Source: JBCBKL01 sp038521825
GTDB taxonomy: Bacteria > Pseudomonadota > Alphaproteobacteria > Rhodobacterales > Rhodobacteraceae
NCBI GenBank assembly: GCA_038521825.1
Contig: JBCBKL010000012.1
Location: 52,107 to 116,106 of the forward strand
Reading direction: 5' to 3'
DNA: 64,000 nt
This document shows positions 9,045 to 17,423 of the stretch, one piece after another (position 1 is the stretch's first letter; every line of letters starts with the position of its first letter). The notes under the pieces were generated by a model, which was not told the DNA's origin, ran no database searches, and was given only the letters and a program-made list of their open reading frames with translations. Both the position numbers and the translations under genes were made by a program.

Positions 9045-9908
9045 ATGCTGAACCTGAGCCTTGTGCGCAGCTTTGTCGGTCTTGTCGAAGCGGGCAGTTT
9101 TCATGGCGCTGCAACCCGTTTGAAGATCGCGCAACCGACACTGTCGCAGCACCTGCGCAAGCTAGAAGAGGATCTGGGCGTTCCACTCATCGAACGCAGC
9201 CACGCAGGCAGCCGTCCGACGCGGCATGGCGAACGCTTCCTGCCCCACGCACGTCATTTACTGACATCCGCTGCACGCGCGCAGGCCATCGCCCGCGACG
9301 ACAGTCTGATCATTGGGTGCAGCGGCAATATTGCGAGCTACTACATGGCCAAGGCGTTCAAAGGGTTTCTCGAAGCGGAGGACTGGCGAGGTCGGTGGGA
9401 AATCACCTCGGCACCCAATCCCCGCATCGCCGAGATGCTACTGAGCCGTGAGATCGACGTAGCGGCAATGGAATGGCCCCTTTCACACCCGGATGTGGTG
9501 GCAGAGCGGTGGCGCAGTGCAGAGATGATTGTGATCCTGCCCGCCGACCATCCTTGGGCGGGTCGCCGCGAGATCACGGTTGAAGAGTTTCTTACACTTG
9601 AAATGATCGGGGGGGAAAGCGGATCTGGCACCGGCTCGCTCCTGCGCGATGTGCTGGGCGACAGGGCGGGCGAACTGCACACGCGCGCGAATGTCGGATC
9701 GACCGAGGCCGTCAAACAGGCTGTCATGTCGGGCTTGGGAGCTTCGATCATTCTCGCCGAAGCTGTAACCCATGAAATTGATACCGGCGCACTGATCGGT
9801 ACTTCCATCAAAGGAATGGCGATGAAGAAGACATTCTTCACGGCCCGCCTGAAGACGGTCAGCGACGACGAAATCGCAACAAAGCTGTCCCGTTTTCTGA
9901 CCGGCTAG
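9045..9908 (+). CDS. ptxE: LysR-family regulator of the phosphite locus (PtxE-like)
   Basis: This 287-residue LysR regulator has an N-terminal winged helix-turn-helix ('GSFHGAATRLKIAQPTLSQHLRKLEEDLG', about residues 18-46) and a C-terminal co-inducer domain. It starts 5 bases after the ptxD stop, so the two genes form one transcript. A LysR gene directly after ptxD is the arrangement of the ptxABCDE cluster of P. stutzeri; here the importer half is turned round. The effector is unknown, and the role in local control is inferred from position. Confidence 0.85.
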   Translation: MLNLSLVRSFVGLVEAGSFHGAATRLKIAQPTLSQHLRKLEEDLGVPLIERSHAGSRPTRHGERFLPHARHLLTSAARAQAIARDDSLIIGCSGNIASYYMAKAFKGFLEAEDWRGRWEITSAPNPRIAEMLLSREIDVAAMEWPLSHPDVVAERWRSAEMIVILPADHPWAGRREITVEEFLTLEMIGGESGSGTGSLLRDVLGDRAGELHTRANVGSTEAVKQAVMSGLGASIILAEAVTHEIDTGALIGTSIKGMAMKKTFFTARLKTVSDDEIATKLSRFLTG

Positions 9909-10138
9909 GACCGATCCGCTAACTGGCACGCGACTACATTTGCTCTTTGTAATGCAAAGCAATCACTCGGTTGCGGTCAGTCAGCACAGGTCTGGAGCCG
10001 GCCCGTTTCACTGAAGCGGCCATTCATGCAGATCACAGCATTGGTCAAAGTCGGGCTCCATCCAGACAATCAGCAGGGCAGGCTGGCCATGCCCTGTCTT
10101 TAAGTGGGGCTGTGGACGTGGTGTCGGACATCATGTGC

Positions 10139-10173
10139 CCGATCCGCGGTCGATGCTTTCGCCCGCGGACCGG
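10139..10173 (-). terminator. Hairpin downstream of leuA
   Basis: Arms at 10139-10149 and 10163-10173 pair over 11 positions with one mismatch (CCGCGG core) around a 13-base loop. It lies 15-49 bases after the leuA stop on the minus strand. No U-run follows, so it could be a transcript-stabilising hairpin or a Rho-dependent end rather than a classical intrinsic terminator. The rest of 9909-10187 shows no gene. Confidence 0.4.
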
Positions 10174-10187
10174 GGTTTGTTTTCGCG

Positions 10188-11750
10188 TCAGCTGACGTCC
10201 TTATAGCTGATTTCGGCCTTGTCCTTGCCGGCTTTCTCGCGCCGCACCAGCAGGCGGTTCAGCGCGTGGACATAGGCTCTGGCGCTCGCGACAACGGTGT
10301 CTGTATCCGCTGACTGACCCGTCACGATCCGCCCGTCTTCCTCCATCCGCACCGACACGGTGGCCTGTGCGTCGGTGCCTTCAGTCACGGCGTGCACCTG
10401 GTAGAGTTGCAGCCGCGCGTCATGGGGAAAAAGCGCCTTGACCGCGTTGAATGTCGCGTCGACGGGGCCGTCGCCGGTCTGGGTCGTCTGACGGGTTTCG
10501 CCGTCGATCTCCATCGCCAGATCGGCCACTTGGGGCCCTTCGGTGCCGCAGCGAACCGCCAGCTTGACGATCTTCAGCCGCTCCGACTCCGGGTCGGATG
10601 ACGTGCGCATCAGCGCGATCAGGTCGTCGTCATAAACTTCCTTCTTGCGGTCGGCGAGTTCCTTGAAGCGGACGAATACGTCCTTAAGCTGGTTGTCCCC
10701 CAGCTCGAACCCCAGCTCTTCCAACTTTGCCCGCAGGGCCGCCCGGCCGGAATGCTTGCCCATAACGAGGTTGGTGGCTGACAGGCCCACATCCTCGGGG
10801 CGCATGATCTCGAACGTTTCCGCGTTCTTGAGCATGCCGTCCTGATGGATGCCGCTTTCATGGGCAAAGGCGTTCTTGCCCACGATGGCCTTGTTGAATT
10901 GCACCGGAAAGCCCGAAACAGACGCGACGCGGCGCGAGATGTTCATGATCTTGGTTGTATCGATGCGCGTGTTGAACGGCATGATGTCATGGCGTACCTT
11001 CATCGCCATCACGACCTCTTCAAGTGCGGTGTTGCCGGCCCGTTCGCCCAGGCCGTTGATCGTGCATTCGATCTGGCGGGCACCTGCCTCGACGGCGGCC
11101 AAGGAGTTTGCCGTCGCCATACCCAGATCATTGTGACAGTGGGTTGCGAATACCACCTCATCCGCGCCGGGGATATCGGCGATCAGCCGTCCGATCAGAT
11201 CGGCGCTTTCGCGTGGGGCGGTATAGCCCACCGTGTCGGGGATGTTGATCGTCGTCGCGCCACACTTGATGGCGATCTCGATCACGCGACGCAGGTAATC
11301 GTATTCGGTCCGCGTGGCATCCATCGGCGACCATTGCACGTTGTCGCAAAGGTTGCGGGCATGGGTTACTGTCTGTTCGATCCGTTCGGCCATCTGATCC
11401 TGATTAAGGTTCGGAATGGCCCGGTGCAGGGGCGAGGTGCCGATGAATGTGTGGATCCGCGGCTGTTTGGCGTGTTTCACGGCCTCCCAGCAGCGGTCAA
11501 TATCGCCGAACTGCGCGCGGGCAAGACCGCAGATCACGGCATTTTCTGCCTGTTTCGCGATCTCGCTGACGGCGGCAAAGTCGCCTTCAGAGGCAATGGG
11601 AAAGCCGGCTTCGATGATGTCGACCCCCATCTCATCAAGCAGCTGCGCAATCTCCAGCTTTTCGGCGTGGGTCATGGTTGCGCCCGGGGATTGCTCGCCA
11701 TCGCGCAGGGTCGTGTCGAAAATCAACACGCGTTTTGGGTCTTGGGTCAT
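10188..11750 (-). CDS. leuA: 2-isopropylmalate synthase
   Basis: LeuA condenses acetyl-CoA with 2-oxoisovalerate, the first committed step of leucine synthesis, in the cytoplasm. The 520-residue protein has a TIM-barrel catalytic domain with 'FDTTLRDGEQSPGATMT' near the N-terminus, the metal-binding 'THCHNDLGMATANSLAAVEAG', and a C-terminal regulatory LeuA dimer domain that normally confers leucine feedback inhibition. It is transcribed alone and is preceded by a leucine-codon leader peptide and hairpin, implying control by attenuation as well. Confidence 0.96.
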   Translation of the reverse strand: MTQDPKRVLIFDTTLRDGEQSPGATMTHAEKLEIAQLLDEMGVDIIEAGFPIASEGDFAAVSEIAKQAENAVICGLARAQFGDIDRCWEAVKHAKQPRIHTFIGTSPLHRAIPNLNQDQMAERIEQTVTHARNLCDNVQWSPMDATRTEYDYLRRVIEIAIKCGATTINIPDTVGYTAPRESADLIGRLIADIPGADEVVFATHCHNDLGMATANSLAAVEAGARQIECTINGLGERAGNTALEEVVMAMKVRHDIMPFNTRIDTTKIMNISRRVASVSGFPVQFNKAIVGKNAFAHESGIHQDGMLKNAETFEIMRPEDVGLSATNLVMGKHSGRAALRAKLEELGFELGDNQLKDVFVRFKELADRKKEVYDDDLIALMRTSSDPESERLKIVKLAVRCGTEGPQVADLAMEIDGETRQTTQTGDGPVDATFNAVKALFPHDARLQLYQVHAVTEGTDAQATVSVRMEEDGRIVTGQSADTDTVVASARAYVHALNRLLVRREKAGKDKAEISYKDVS

Positions 11751-11796
11751 CTTTGGTCTCTTTGATCTGTTCCGAAATCCATGGCGCGCAAACCTA

Positions 11797-11832
11797 CCTC
11801 TGAGCGGGCGCGCCCAATGGCACGCTCAGAGG
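11797..11832 (-). terminator. Attenuator-like hairpin in the leuA leader
   Basis: Perfect 10-base arms CCTCTGAGCG (11797-11806 on the plus strand) and CGCTCAGAGG (11823-11832) enclose a 16-base loop. On the leuA transcript the 5' arm contains the last Leu codon and the stop of the leader peptide, so a ribosome at that stop would mask the hairpin. The hairpin ends about 46 bases before the leuA start. Only a short U stretch follows (GGUUUG), so termination may be weak or Rho-assisted. Confidence 0.6.
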
Positions 11833-11903
11833 CGGATTAGGAGCAGAAGGTCGCGCAGCGCCGCAGGGGCGCCCAATGGAAGGTTATGCGCGTTTTTGAA
11901 CAT
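11826..11903 (-). CDS. leuL: leuA leader peptide (25 residues)
   Basis: An ATG at 11903-11901 opens a 25-codon frame ending in TGA at 11828-11826. The C-terminal part reads Asp-Leu-Leu-Leu-Leu-Ile-Arg-Leu, with four consecutive Leu codons (CTT CTG CTC CTA) and another Leu just before the stop; eight of 25 residues are Leu. The stop lies inside the 5' arm of a perfect hairpin ahead of leuA. This is the layout of a ribosome-mediated leucine attenuator. The peptide itself needs no function beyond being translated. The Shine-Dalgarno sequence is weak. Confidence 0.75.
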   Translation of the reverse strand: MFKNAHNLPLGAPAALRDLLLLIRL

Positions 11904-12064
11904 ATCGCCGTTATACGCCGCCAAAGCGAAATGAGAAGGGTCTTTTTTCTGCCCCGATGCAGGGGCACGCATGGCATGAAATTCCTGACTTGCCTCAACG
12001 CGCGCCTCCGGGCATGGTCAGGGATATTTTTTAAGCCACCCTTTTTAGTGACGGATGCAGTAAG

Positions 12065-12829
12065 ATGACCAAGTCTGCCAAAAAGACCGAAGTCACCAGC
12101 ATTATCGGTCAAATCGTAACTGCCCGGTCGGTGTCGGACGCCTGGGAGGTGGTGTACCAGTCGTTGCCCCAGTACGGGCTTACACAGATCTTCTACAGCG
12201 GCACCTGTTTGCCGACGCAAGGTTATGCCGGGTCTGTCGATGAAACCATCGTGCTGATGCATGGGCCCCCTGACTACACCGAAATCGTGCTGGGCGAGAA
12301 ACTCTATCTGCATGGTGTGATGTTCAGCTGGGCCGCCAAGAACAGGGGCTTTGTCAGCTTTCCCGACGCGATCCGCAGCCATGGTCAGGCCCTGACGCCG
12401 AAGCTGATGCGTTTGTGGGAGATCAATGCCAAGTTCGGCTTTATCTCGGGCTATATGGGCGGGCTTAACGCGATTGTGCCGGGGATGCGCGGCGTTATCG
12501 GCCTCGGTGCGCCGGCTGGCTTTGATCAGCTCAGCCTTGATGGCGTCTGGCAAAGGCATGGCAAGACGATCGAGATGATCTGCAACACGTTCCACCTGCG
12601 TCTTGCCAGTTTGCCCCAAACGGGGTTGCTGCGGCCACTGACCTCGCGCCAGCTCGAAGTGCTCAAATGGTGTGCCGATGGCAAGATCACGCAGGATATT
12701 GCGGATATCATGGGGATCAGCATCGCGACGGTCGAGAAACACATGCGCATGGCGCGCGACGCGCTTGAGGCGCAGACCACAGCCCACGCGATCCGGAAAG
12801 CGACTTCGCTGAACCTGCTGACCGCCTGA
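12065..12829 (+). CDS. LuxR-family transcriptional regulator (no adjacent luxI)
   Basis: The 254-residue protein has a C-terminal LuxR/GerE helix-turn-helix ('LTSRQLEVLKWCADGKITQDIADIMGIS', roughly residues 192-245) and an N-terminal domain resembling the autoinducer-binding fold ('LYLHGVMFSWAAKNRGFVSF'). The canonical Trp/Tyr/Asp/Pro pattern of acyl-homoserine-lactone binders is only partly recognisable, so the ligand is uncertain. No acyl-homoserine-lactone synthase lies in the window, making it a LuxR solo. The upstream 11904-12064 holds its promoter and the start of the divergent leu leader transcript. Confidence 0.82.
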   Translation: MTKSAKKTEVTSIIGQIVTARSVSDAWEVVYQSLPQYGLTQIFYSGTCLPTQGYAGSVDETIVLMHGPPDYTEIVLGEKLYLHGVMFSWAAKNRGFVSFPDAIRSHGQALTPKLMRLWEINAKFGFISGYMGGLNAIVPGMRGVIGLGAPAGFDQLSLDGVWQRHGKTIEMICNTFHLRLASLPQTGLLRPLTSRQLEVLKWCADGKITQDIADIMGISIATVEKHMRMARDALEAQTTAHAIRKATSLNLLTA

Positions 12830-12840
12830 TGTTGAAGCCT

Positions 12841-12865
12841 GCGGGCCCCCGACTATCTAGCCCGC
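12841..12865 (+). other. Short hairpin overlapping the SDR translation start region
   Basis: GCGGGC (12841-12846) and GCCCGC (12860-12865) can pair around a 13-base loop, ending one base before the SDR ATG. It could act as a weak terminator after the LuxR gene or hide the SDR ribosome-binding region. Confidence 0.3.
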
Positions 12866-12866
12866 A

Positions 12867-13529
12867 ATGCAAAGCGTTCTGATCATTGGAAGTTCGGGCG
12901 GAATAGGCAGCGCGCTGACCGCCGCCTACACTGCGCAAGGCGCGTCGGTTACGGGGTTGTCGCGGCGCGACGACGGGCTTGATGTGACCGATCCCCCGGC
13001 CGTCGATGCGGCGCTAGCCGACATGGGACCGTTCGACCGGGTGATCGTGACGACCGGCGCGCTTGAAATCGACAAGGCGACGCCGGAAAAGACCATCCGG
13101 GCGGTCGATGCCCAGGCAATGGCAGCCCAGTTCGCGCTGAACGCTATCGGTCCGGCCCTGATCCTACGGCGCGCACACCACCTTTTGCCCCGCGACAGGC
13201 AGAGCGTTTTTGCGGTCCTTTCGGCTCGGGTCGGATCAATCGGCGACAACCGATTGGGCGGCTGGATCAGCTATCGCAGCGCCAAGGCCGCCCTGAACCA
13301 GATCATCAGAACTTCGGCCATCGAGCTTGGACGCAGCCACCCGCATAGCACAGTCGTGGCCTTGCACCCCGGAACGGTTGCGACACCCTTCACCGAAAAA
13401 TATCTGGGCCGGCACCCGGCGGTGTCGCCCGACGAGGCCGCAGCGAACCTGACCCGCGTCATCGAGGGGCTGAAACCTGAGGACACGGGCAATTTCTACG
13501 ACTGGAAAGGTGAAGCGGTACCATGGTAG
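12867..13529 (+). CDS. SDR-family oxidoreductase
   Basis: This 220-residue short-chain dehydrogenase/reductase has an N-terminal cofactor loop 'GSSGGIG' (about residues 8-14) and a catalytic Tyr/Lys pair in 'YRSAK'. It is related to the C-factor-like SDRs; the substrate is unknown. The last 7 bases overlap the photolyase-like gene, so the two products are probably made together and may act in the same light- or stress-response pathway. That functional link is inference from overlap only. Confidence 0.85.
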   Translation: MQSVLIIGSSGGIGSALTAAYTAQGASVTGLSRRDDGLDVTDPPAVDAALADMGPFDRVIVTTGALEIDKATPEKTIRAVDAQAMAAQFALNAIGPALILRRAHHLLPRDRQSVFAVLSARVGSIGDNRLGGWISYRSAKAALNQIIRTSAIELGRSHPHSTVVALHPGTVATPFTEKYLGRHPAVSPDEAAANLTRVIEGLKPEDTGNFYDWKGEAVPW

Positions 13530-15052
13530 CGCGTCTGGTTCTCATCCTGGGCGATCAGCTGTCCCCTAACATCGCAGCCCTGAAAAAGGCCGACAAGGCC
13601 GCTGACATCGTGGTCATGGCCGAAGTGATGGCAGAAGGCACCTATGTGCCGCATCATCCCAAAAAGATCGCCCTGATCCTGGCTGCGATGCGAAAATTCG
13701 CGGCCCTTCTGCGGAACAACGGCTGGACGGTCGCCTATTCCGAACTGGATGACAGCGAAAACACGCAATCCATCGTGGGCGAACTGCTTCGCCGTGCGGA
13801 TCACTACGAAACGTCGTGCGTCGTCGCCACCGAACCGGGTGAGTTTCGCCTGATCGACGCGTTGCGATCCGCGCCGCTTGACGTCGAGATCCTCGAAGAC
13901 AGCCGCTTTATCGCGTCACATGCCGAATTCGAACGCTGGGCTGATGGGCGCAAAGCGCTGCGGATGGAATATTTCTATCGTGACATGCGGCGCAAGACCG
14001 GGCTCTTGATCGAGGGGGACCAGCCCGCCGGAGGCAAGTGGAACTATGATCACGAAAACCGCAAACCCGCGCCCGACGACGTGACATTCGACGGGCCGTT
14101 GCGGTTCGAACCAGACGATACGGTGACCGAGGTTCTTGATCTGGTCGAACGGCAATTCCCGAGCAACTTCGGCGCGCTTCGTCCATTCTGGTTCGCCACA
14201 GACGCGGATCAGGCCAGGGCGGCACTCGCGTATTTCATCGAGCATGCCCTGCCCAAATTCGGTGACTTTCAGGACGCGATGCTGAGCGACAATCGCTTTC
14301 TTTATCACGCGATCCTTTCACCCTACATCAACATCGGGCTCTTGGATCCGGTCGAGGTTTGTCAGGCGGCCGAGGATGCATGGCGTGCGGGTCACGCGCC
14401 CATCAATGCGGTCGAAGGGTTCATTCGCCAGATCATTGGCTGGCGGGAATATGTGCGCGGCATCTACTTCCTCGAAGGGCCCGACTATCCGAACGGCAAC
14501 GCGCTGGGGCACGACCGTCCCTTGCCCGACTTCTACTGGGGGGGTGAGACTCGAATGCACTGCGTTTCCAAGGCAGTCGAACAGACACGGGATGAAGCCT
14601 ATGCTCATCACATCCAGCGGCTGATGGTAACCGGGAACTTCGCTTTGCTGTCCGGGCTTGATCCTCAGGCTGTGAGTGACTGGTACCTTGCCGTCTATGC
14701 CGATGCGTTCGAATGGGTCGAAGCGCCGAACGTCGTCGGCATGTCGCTCTTTGCCGACGGTGGCGTGATCGCGTCAAAACCCTACGTGTCGTCTGGTGCC
14801 TACATCAACCGGATGTCGGATTACTGCAAATCCTGCGACTATAAGGTCGGCGACAAGACGGGCGCAAAGGCCTGCCCGTTCAATCTGCTTTACTGGGATT
14901 TTCTGAACCGGCATCGCGACCGGTTCTCGAACAACCCGCGGATGGGCAACATGTACCGAACCTGGGACAGGATGGATGAAACCCGCCGCGAAACCGTGCT
15001 GGCCGAAGCCGCCGCATTGCTCGAGCGGCTCGACGCGGGCGACGTGGTCTAG
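13523..15052 (+). CDS. Iron-sulfur bacterial photolyase/cryptochrome (FeS-BCP, PhrB/CryB type)
   Basis: The 509-residue flavoprotein has an N-terminal photolyase antenna domain ('LVLILGDQLSPNIAAL') and a helical FAD domain. Four cysteines expected to bind a [4Fe-4S] cluster are present at 347 ('TRMHCVS'), 435, 438 ('YCKSCDY') and 451 ('KACPFN'). Each is offset by exactly three from the Agrobacterium PhrB cysteines 350, 438, 441 and 454 as I recall them. Members repair (6-4) photoproducts or act as photoreceptors (Rhodobacter CryB); sequence alone does not decide which. The start ATG lies within the end of the SDR gene. Confidence 0.92.
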   Translation: MVARLVLILGDQLSPNIAALKKADKAADIVVMAEVMAEGTYVPHHPKKIALILAAMRKFAALLRNNGWTVAYSELDDSENTQSIVGELLRRADHYETSCVVATEPGEFRLIDALRSAPLDVEILEDSRFIASHAEFERWADGRKALRMEYFYRDMRRKTGLLIEGDQPAGGKWNYDHENRKPAPDDVTFDGPLRFEPDDTVTEVLDLVERQFPSNFGALRPFWFATDADQARAALAYFIEHALPKFGDFQDAMLSDNRFLYHAILSPYINIGLLDPVEVCQAAEDAWRAGHAPINAVEGFIRQIIGWREYVRGIYFLEGPDYPNGNALGHDRPLPDFYWGGETRMHCVSKAVEQTRDEAYAHHIQRLMVTGNFALLSGLDPQAVSDWYLAVYADAFEWVEAPNVVGMSLFADGGVIASKPYVSSGAYINRMSDYCKSCDYKVGDKTGAKACPFNLLYWDFLNRHRDRFSNNPRMGNMYRTWDRMDETRRETVLAEAAALLERLDAGDVV

Positions 15053-15134
15053 ACTGTTGCGCCGGGGTCGCCCCCGGGGCCCGGAAGGACCGGTATGGGT
15101 TGTCGGCGCCCCCGCCCGTGGATATCCGGTTATC

Positions 15135-16061
15135 ATGCTGCCGATCCTGCTGGAAACACTCCCCTTCTTTGCCCTGATCGGAATGGGGTTTCTGGCCGGA
15201 AAGACACAATTCTTTCCCCAAGAGGCGACGGCCTATCTGACCAAGTTCGTGTTCTACTTCGCGCTGTCGGCGATGATCTTCCGGTTTGCCGCCAATTTGG
15301 ATTTCGCCGACCTGTGGAACCCGCGGCTTGCAGCCGCCTATCTCTGGGGGACAGCGGTTGTCTACGGTGTCGCGTCGATTGTGGGGTTTCTGCGCGGGCT
15401 CGATGTGGAAACCAATGCTGTTGAGGCGCAGTGCGCAGCAATTGGCAATACCGGCTTTCTTGGCCTGCCGATGCTGACCCTGCTCTTCGGGCCGGCGGCC
15501 ATCGGGCCAGTGATGCTGGCACTGGCGATTGATTTGATTGTGTTCTCCAGCCTCATCGTGATCCTGATCACCGGCAGCCGCGATGGGCGCCTCAGCTTCA
15601 ACATTCTCGGGACGATCGGGCTGGGCCTGATCAGGAACCCGATGATCGTTGCGATGGGGCTGGGTCTGTTTTGGTCGGCGCTATCGCTGCCGATACCCGG
15701 GCCCGCGAATGACTTTCTTGAAATTCTGGGTTCAGCGGCGACGCCCTGCGCGCTCTTTGCCATCGGCGCGTCGCTTGCCTCGAAATCGACCGAACGGCTT
15801 TCCATCGCCTCGTGGCTCACTTTCTGCAAACTGGTGCTGCACCCTGCCTTCGTGGCGATCAGCGCGCTCTTTCTCTTCCCGGTCGATGCCTTCGACGCAG
15901 CCGTTATCATTGCGACGGCTGCCATGCCGGTGGCCGGCAACATCTACATCCTGGCCCAGCATTATGGTGTTGCACCCCAAAGGGTTTCGACGGCGATCCT
16001 CGTCTCTACGAGCCTCAGCATCATCACGGTCACGACGGTCATCGCCTGGGTGCAGGGCTGA
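15135..16061 (+). CDS. AEC-family (auxin efflux carrier-like) transporter
   Basis: The 308-residue inner-membrane protein has about ten hydrophobic helices in two halves, with typical AEC features ('PFFALIGMGFLAGK', 'GNTGFLGLPM', 'AMPVAGNIYILAQHYG'). Substrates of bacterial members are usually small organic acids, and none can be assigned here. I chose the ATG at 15135; the frame is open further upstream, but that part is Arg/Pro-rich, overlaps the photolyase gene and is not membrane-like. Confidence 0.88.
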   Translation: MLPILLETLPFFALIGMGFLAGKTQFFPQEATAYLTKFVFYFALSAMIFRFAANLDFADLWNPRLAAAYLWGTAVVYGVASIVGFLRGLDVETNAVEAQCAAIGNTGFLGLPMLTLLFGPAAIGPVMLALAIDLIVFSSLIVILITGSRDGRLSFNILGTIGLGLIRNPMIVAMGLGLFWSALSLPIPGPANDFLEILGSAATPCALFAIGASLASKSTERLSIASWLTFCKLVLHPAFVAISALFLFPVDAFDAAVIIATAAMPVAGNIYILAQHYGVAPQRVSTAILVSTSLSIITVTTVIAWVQG

Positions 16062-16152
16062 TCTTCTTCTCGTGCAAAATACGCCCGCCGGAGGCACCCG
16101 GACTTGCCGCAAGCGCCACCAACCGATAGCGATGAACCTGAGGGAGAAGCCA

Positions 16153-16983
16153 ATGGAAACCATATCGGAAAACACCTGTTTCGGCGGCATTCAGGGCGTG
16201 TACACCCACGCATCCGAGGCCTGCCAATGCGACATGACATTCGGGCTTTTCCTGCCTCCGCAGGCAAAATCGCAGCCCGTTCCGCTCATCTGGTACCTGT
16301 CTGGCCTGACCTGCACCCATGAAAATGCAATGACCAAGGCCGCAGCGCAGCAGCATTGCGCGGCTCATGGGCTTGCGATCGTCTTCCCCGACACCTCGCC
16401 GCGGGGCGACGGCGTGGCCGACGACGATGCATACGACCTCGGGAAAGGTGCAGGGTTCTATGTCGATGCGACGGAGAAACCGTGGGATCCGCATTTTCGC
16501 ATGTGGTCCTATATCACGGACGAGTTGCCAAAGATCCTGACCCGCAATTTCGCGCTGGATGAAGAGCGGCAGGGTGTTACCGGCCACTCGATGGGCGGGC
16601 ATGGAGCACTGACCATCGCCATGAACATGCCCGAGCGTTACCGCTCCGTCTCGGCTTTCGCGCCGATCTCAAATCCGACTGACAGCGATTGGGGGCGAAA
16701 GCAGCTGGGTGCGTATTTGGGGAATAATGAAAACACCTGGCAGCGCCACGATGCCAGTGTGCTGATGCAGGAGGCCGGCTTTCACACCCCCATCCTGATC
16801 GATCAGGGCGCGTCAGACCAGTTTCTTGATCTGCTCAAACCGGAGGCGCTGGCCGGGGCCATGGCCACCCGCAGGCAGGCCGGGACCTTCCGGATGCAGC
16901 CCGGATACGATCATTCCTATTTCTTTGTCTCCACCTTCATGGCTGACCACGTGGCGTTTCACGCCGAGGCGCTCAATTCGTGA
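16153..16983 (+). CDS. fghA: S-formylglutathione hydrolase
   Basis: The 276-residue esterase hydrolyses S-formylglutathione to formate and glutathione, the second step of glutathione-linked formaldehyde oxidation. The nucleophile motif is 'GHSMGGHGAL'; Asp in 'DQGASDQF' and His in 'GYDHSYFF' complete the triad. AGGGAGAAG precedes the ATG at 16153. It heads a four-gene operon in which each stop overlaps the next start by four bases. Its product formate could feed the formate dehydrogenase encoded about 20 kb away, although the partner S-hydroxymethylglutathione dehydrogenase is not in the window. Confidence 0.93.
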   Translation: METISENTCFGGIQGVYTHASEACQCDMTFGLFLPPQAKSQPVPLIWYLSGLTCTHENAMTKAAAQQHCAAHGLAIVFPDTSPRGDGVADDDAYDLGKGAGFYVDATEKPWDPHFRMWSYITDELPKILTRNFALDEERQGVTGHSMGGHGALTIAMNMPERYRSVSAFAPISNPTDSDWGRKQLGAYLGNNENTWQRHDASVLMQEAGFHTPILIDQGASDQFLDLLKPEALAGAMATRRQAGTFRMQPGYDHSYFFVSTFMADHVAFHAEALNS

Positions 16984-17423
16984 CGCTCTACATCGATGCA
17001 GATGCCTGTCCGGTGAAGGCCGAGGCCGAGCGTGTCGCGACGCGGCACAAGGTGGCGATGAAAGTCGTCTCGAACGGCGGTCTGCGCCCTTCCGCGAACC
17101 CGCTCGTCGAAACGGTGATTGTCCCGGATGGCCCGGACGAGGCCGACAAGTGGATTGCAGACCGCGCTGGGTCTGGCGATGTCGTCGTCACGGGCGATAT
17201 CCCCCTGGCCGCACGCTGTGTCGAAAACGGAGCTCGTGTCCTCAAGCACAATGGTGAGGCGTTGACGGCCGCCAATGTCGGCAATGCGCTGGCGACCCGG
17301 GACCTGATGACGGATCTGCGGGCAGCCGACCCGTTCAGGCAAGGCGGCGGCAAAGGCTTTACAAAGGCCGACCGCTCCCGTTTCCTCGATGCATTGGAAC
17401 GCCAACTCAGAGCAGTCAAATGA
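16980..17423 (+). CDS. YaiI/YqxD-family protein (DUF188)
   Basis: A 147-residue protein of a widely conserved family with a PIN-like fold. Family motifs are 'YIDADACPVK' at the N-terminus, 'SNGGLRP' and 'VVTGDIPLA'; acidic residues in the first and last could bind metal. The function is not established. Translation starts at GTG (16980), overlapping the fghA TGA by four bases. Confidence 0.9.
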   Translation: MTLYIDADACPVKAEAERVATRHKVAMKVVSNGGLRPSANPLVETVIVPDGPDEADKWIADRAGSGDVVVTGDIPLAARCVENGARVLKHNGEALTAANVGNALATRDLMTDLRAADPFRQGGGKGFTKADRSRFLDALERQLRAVK

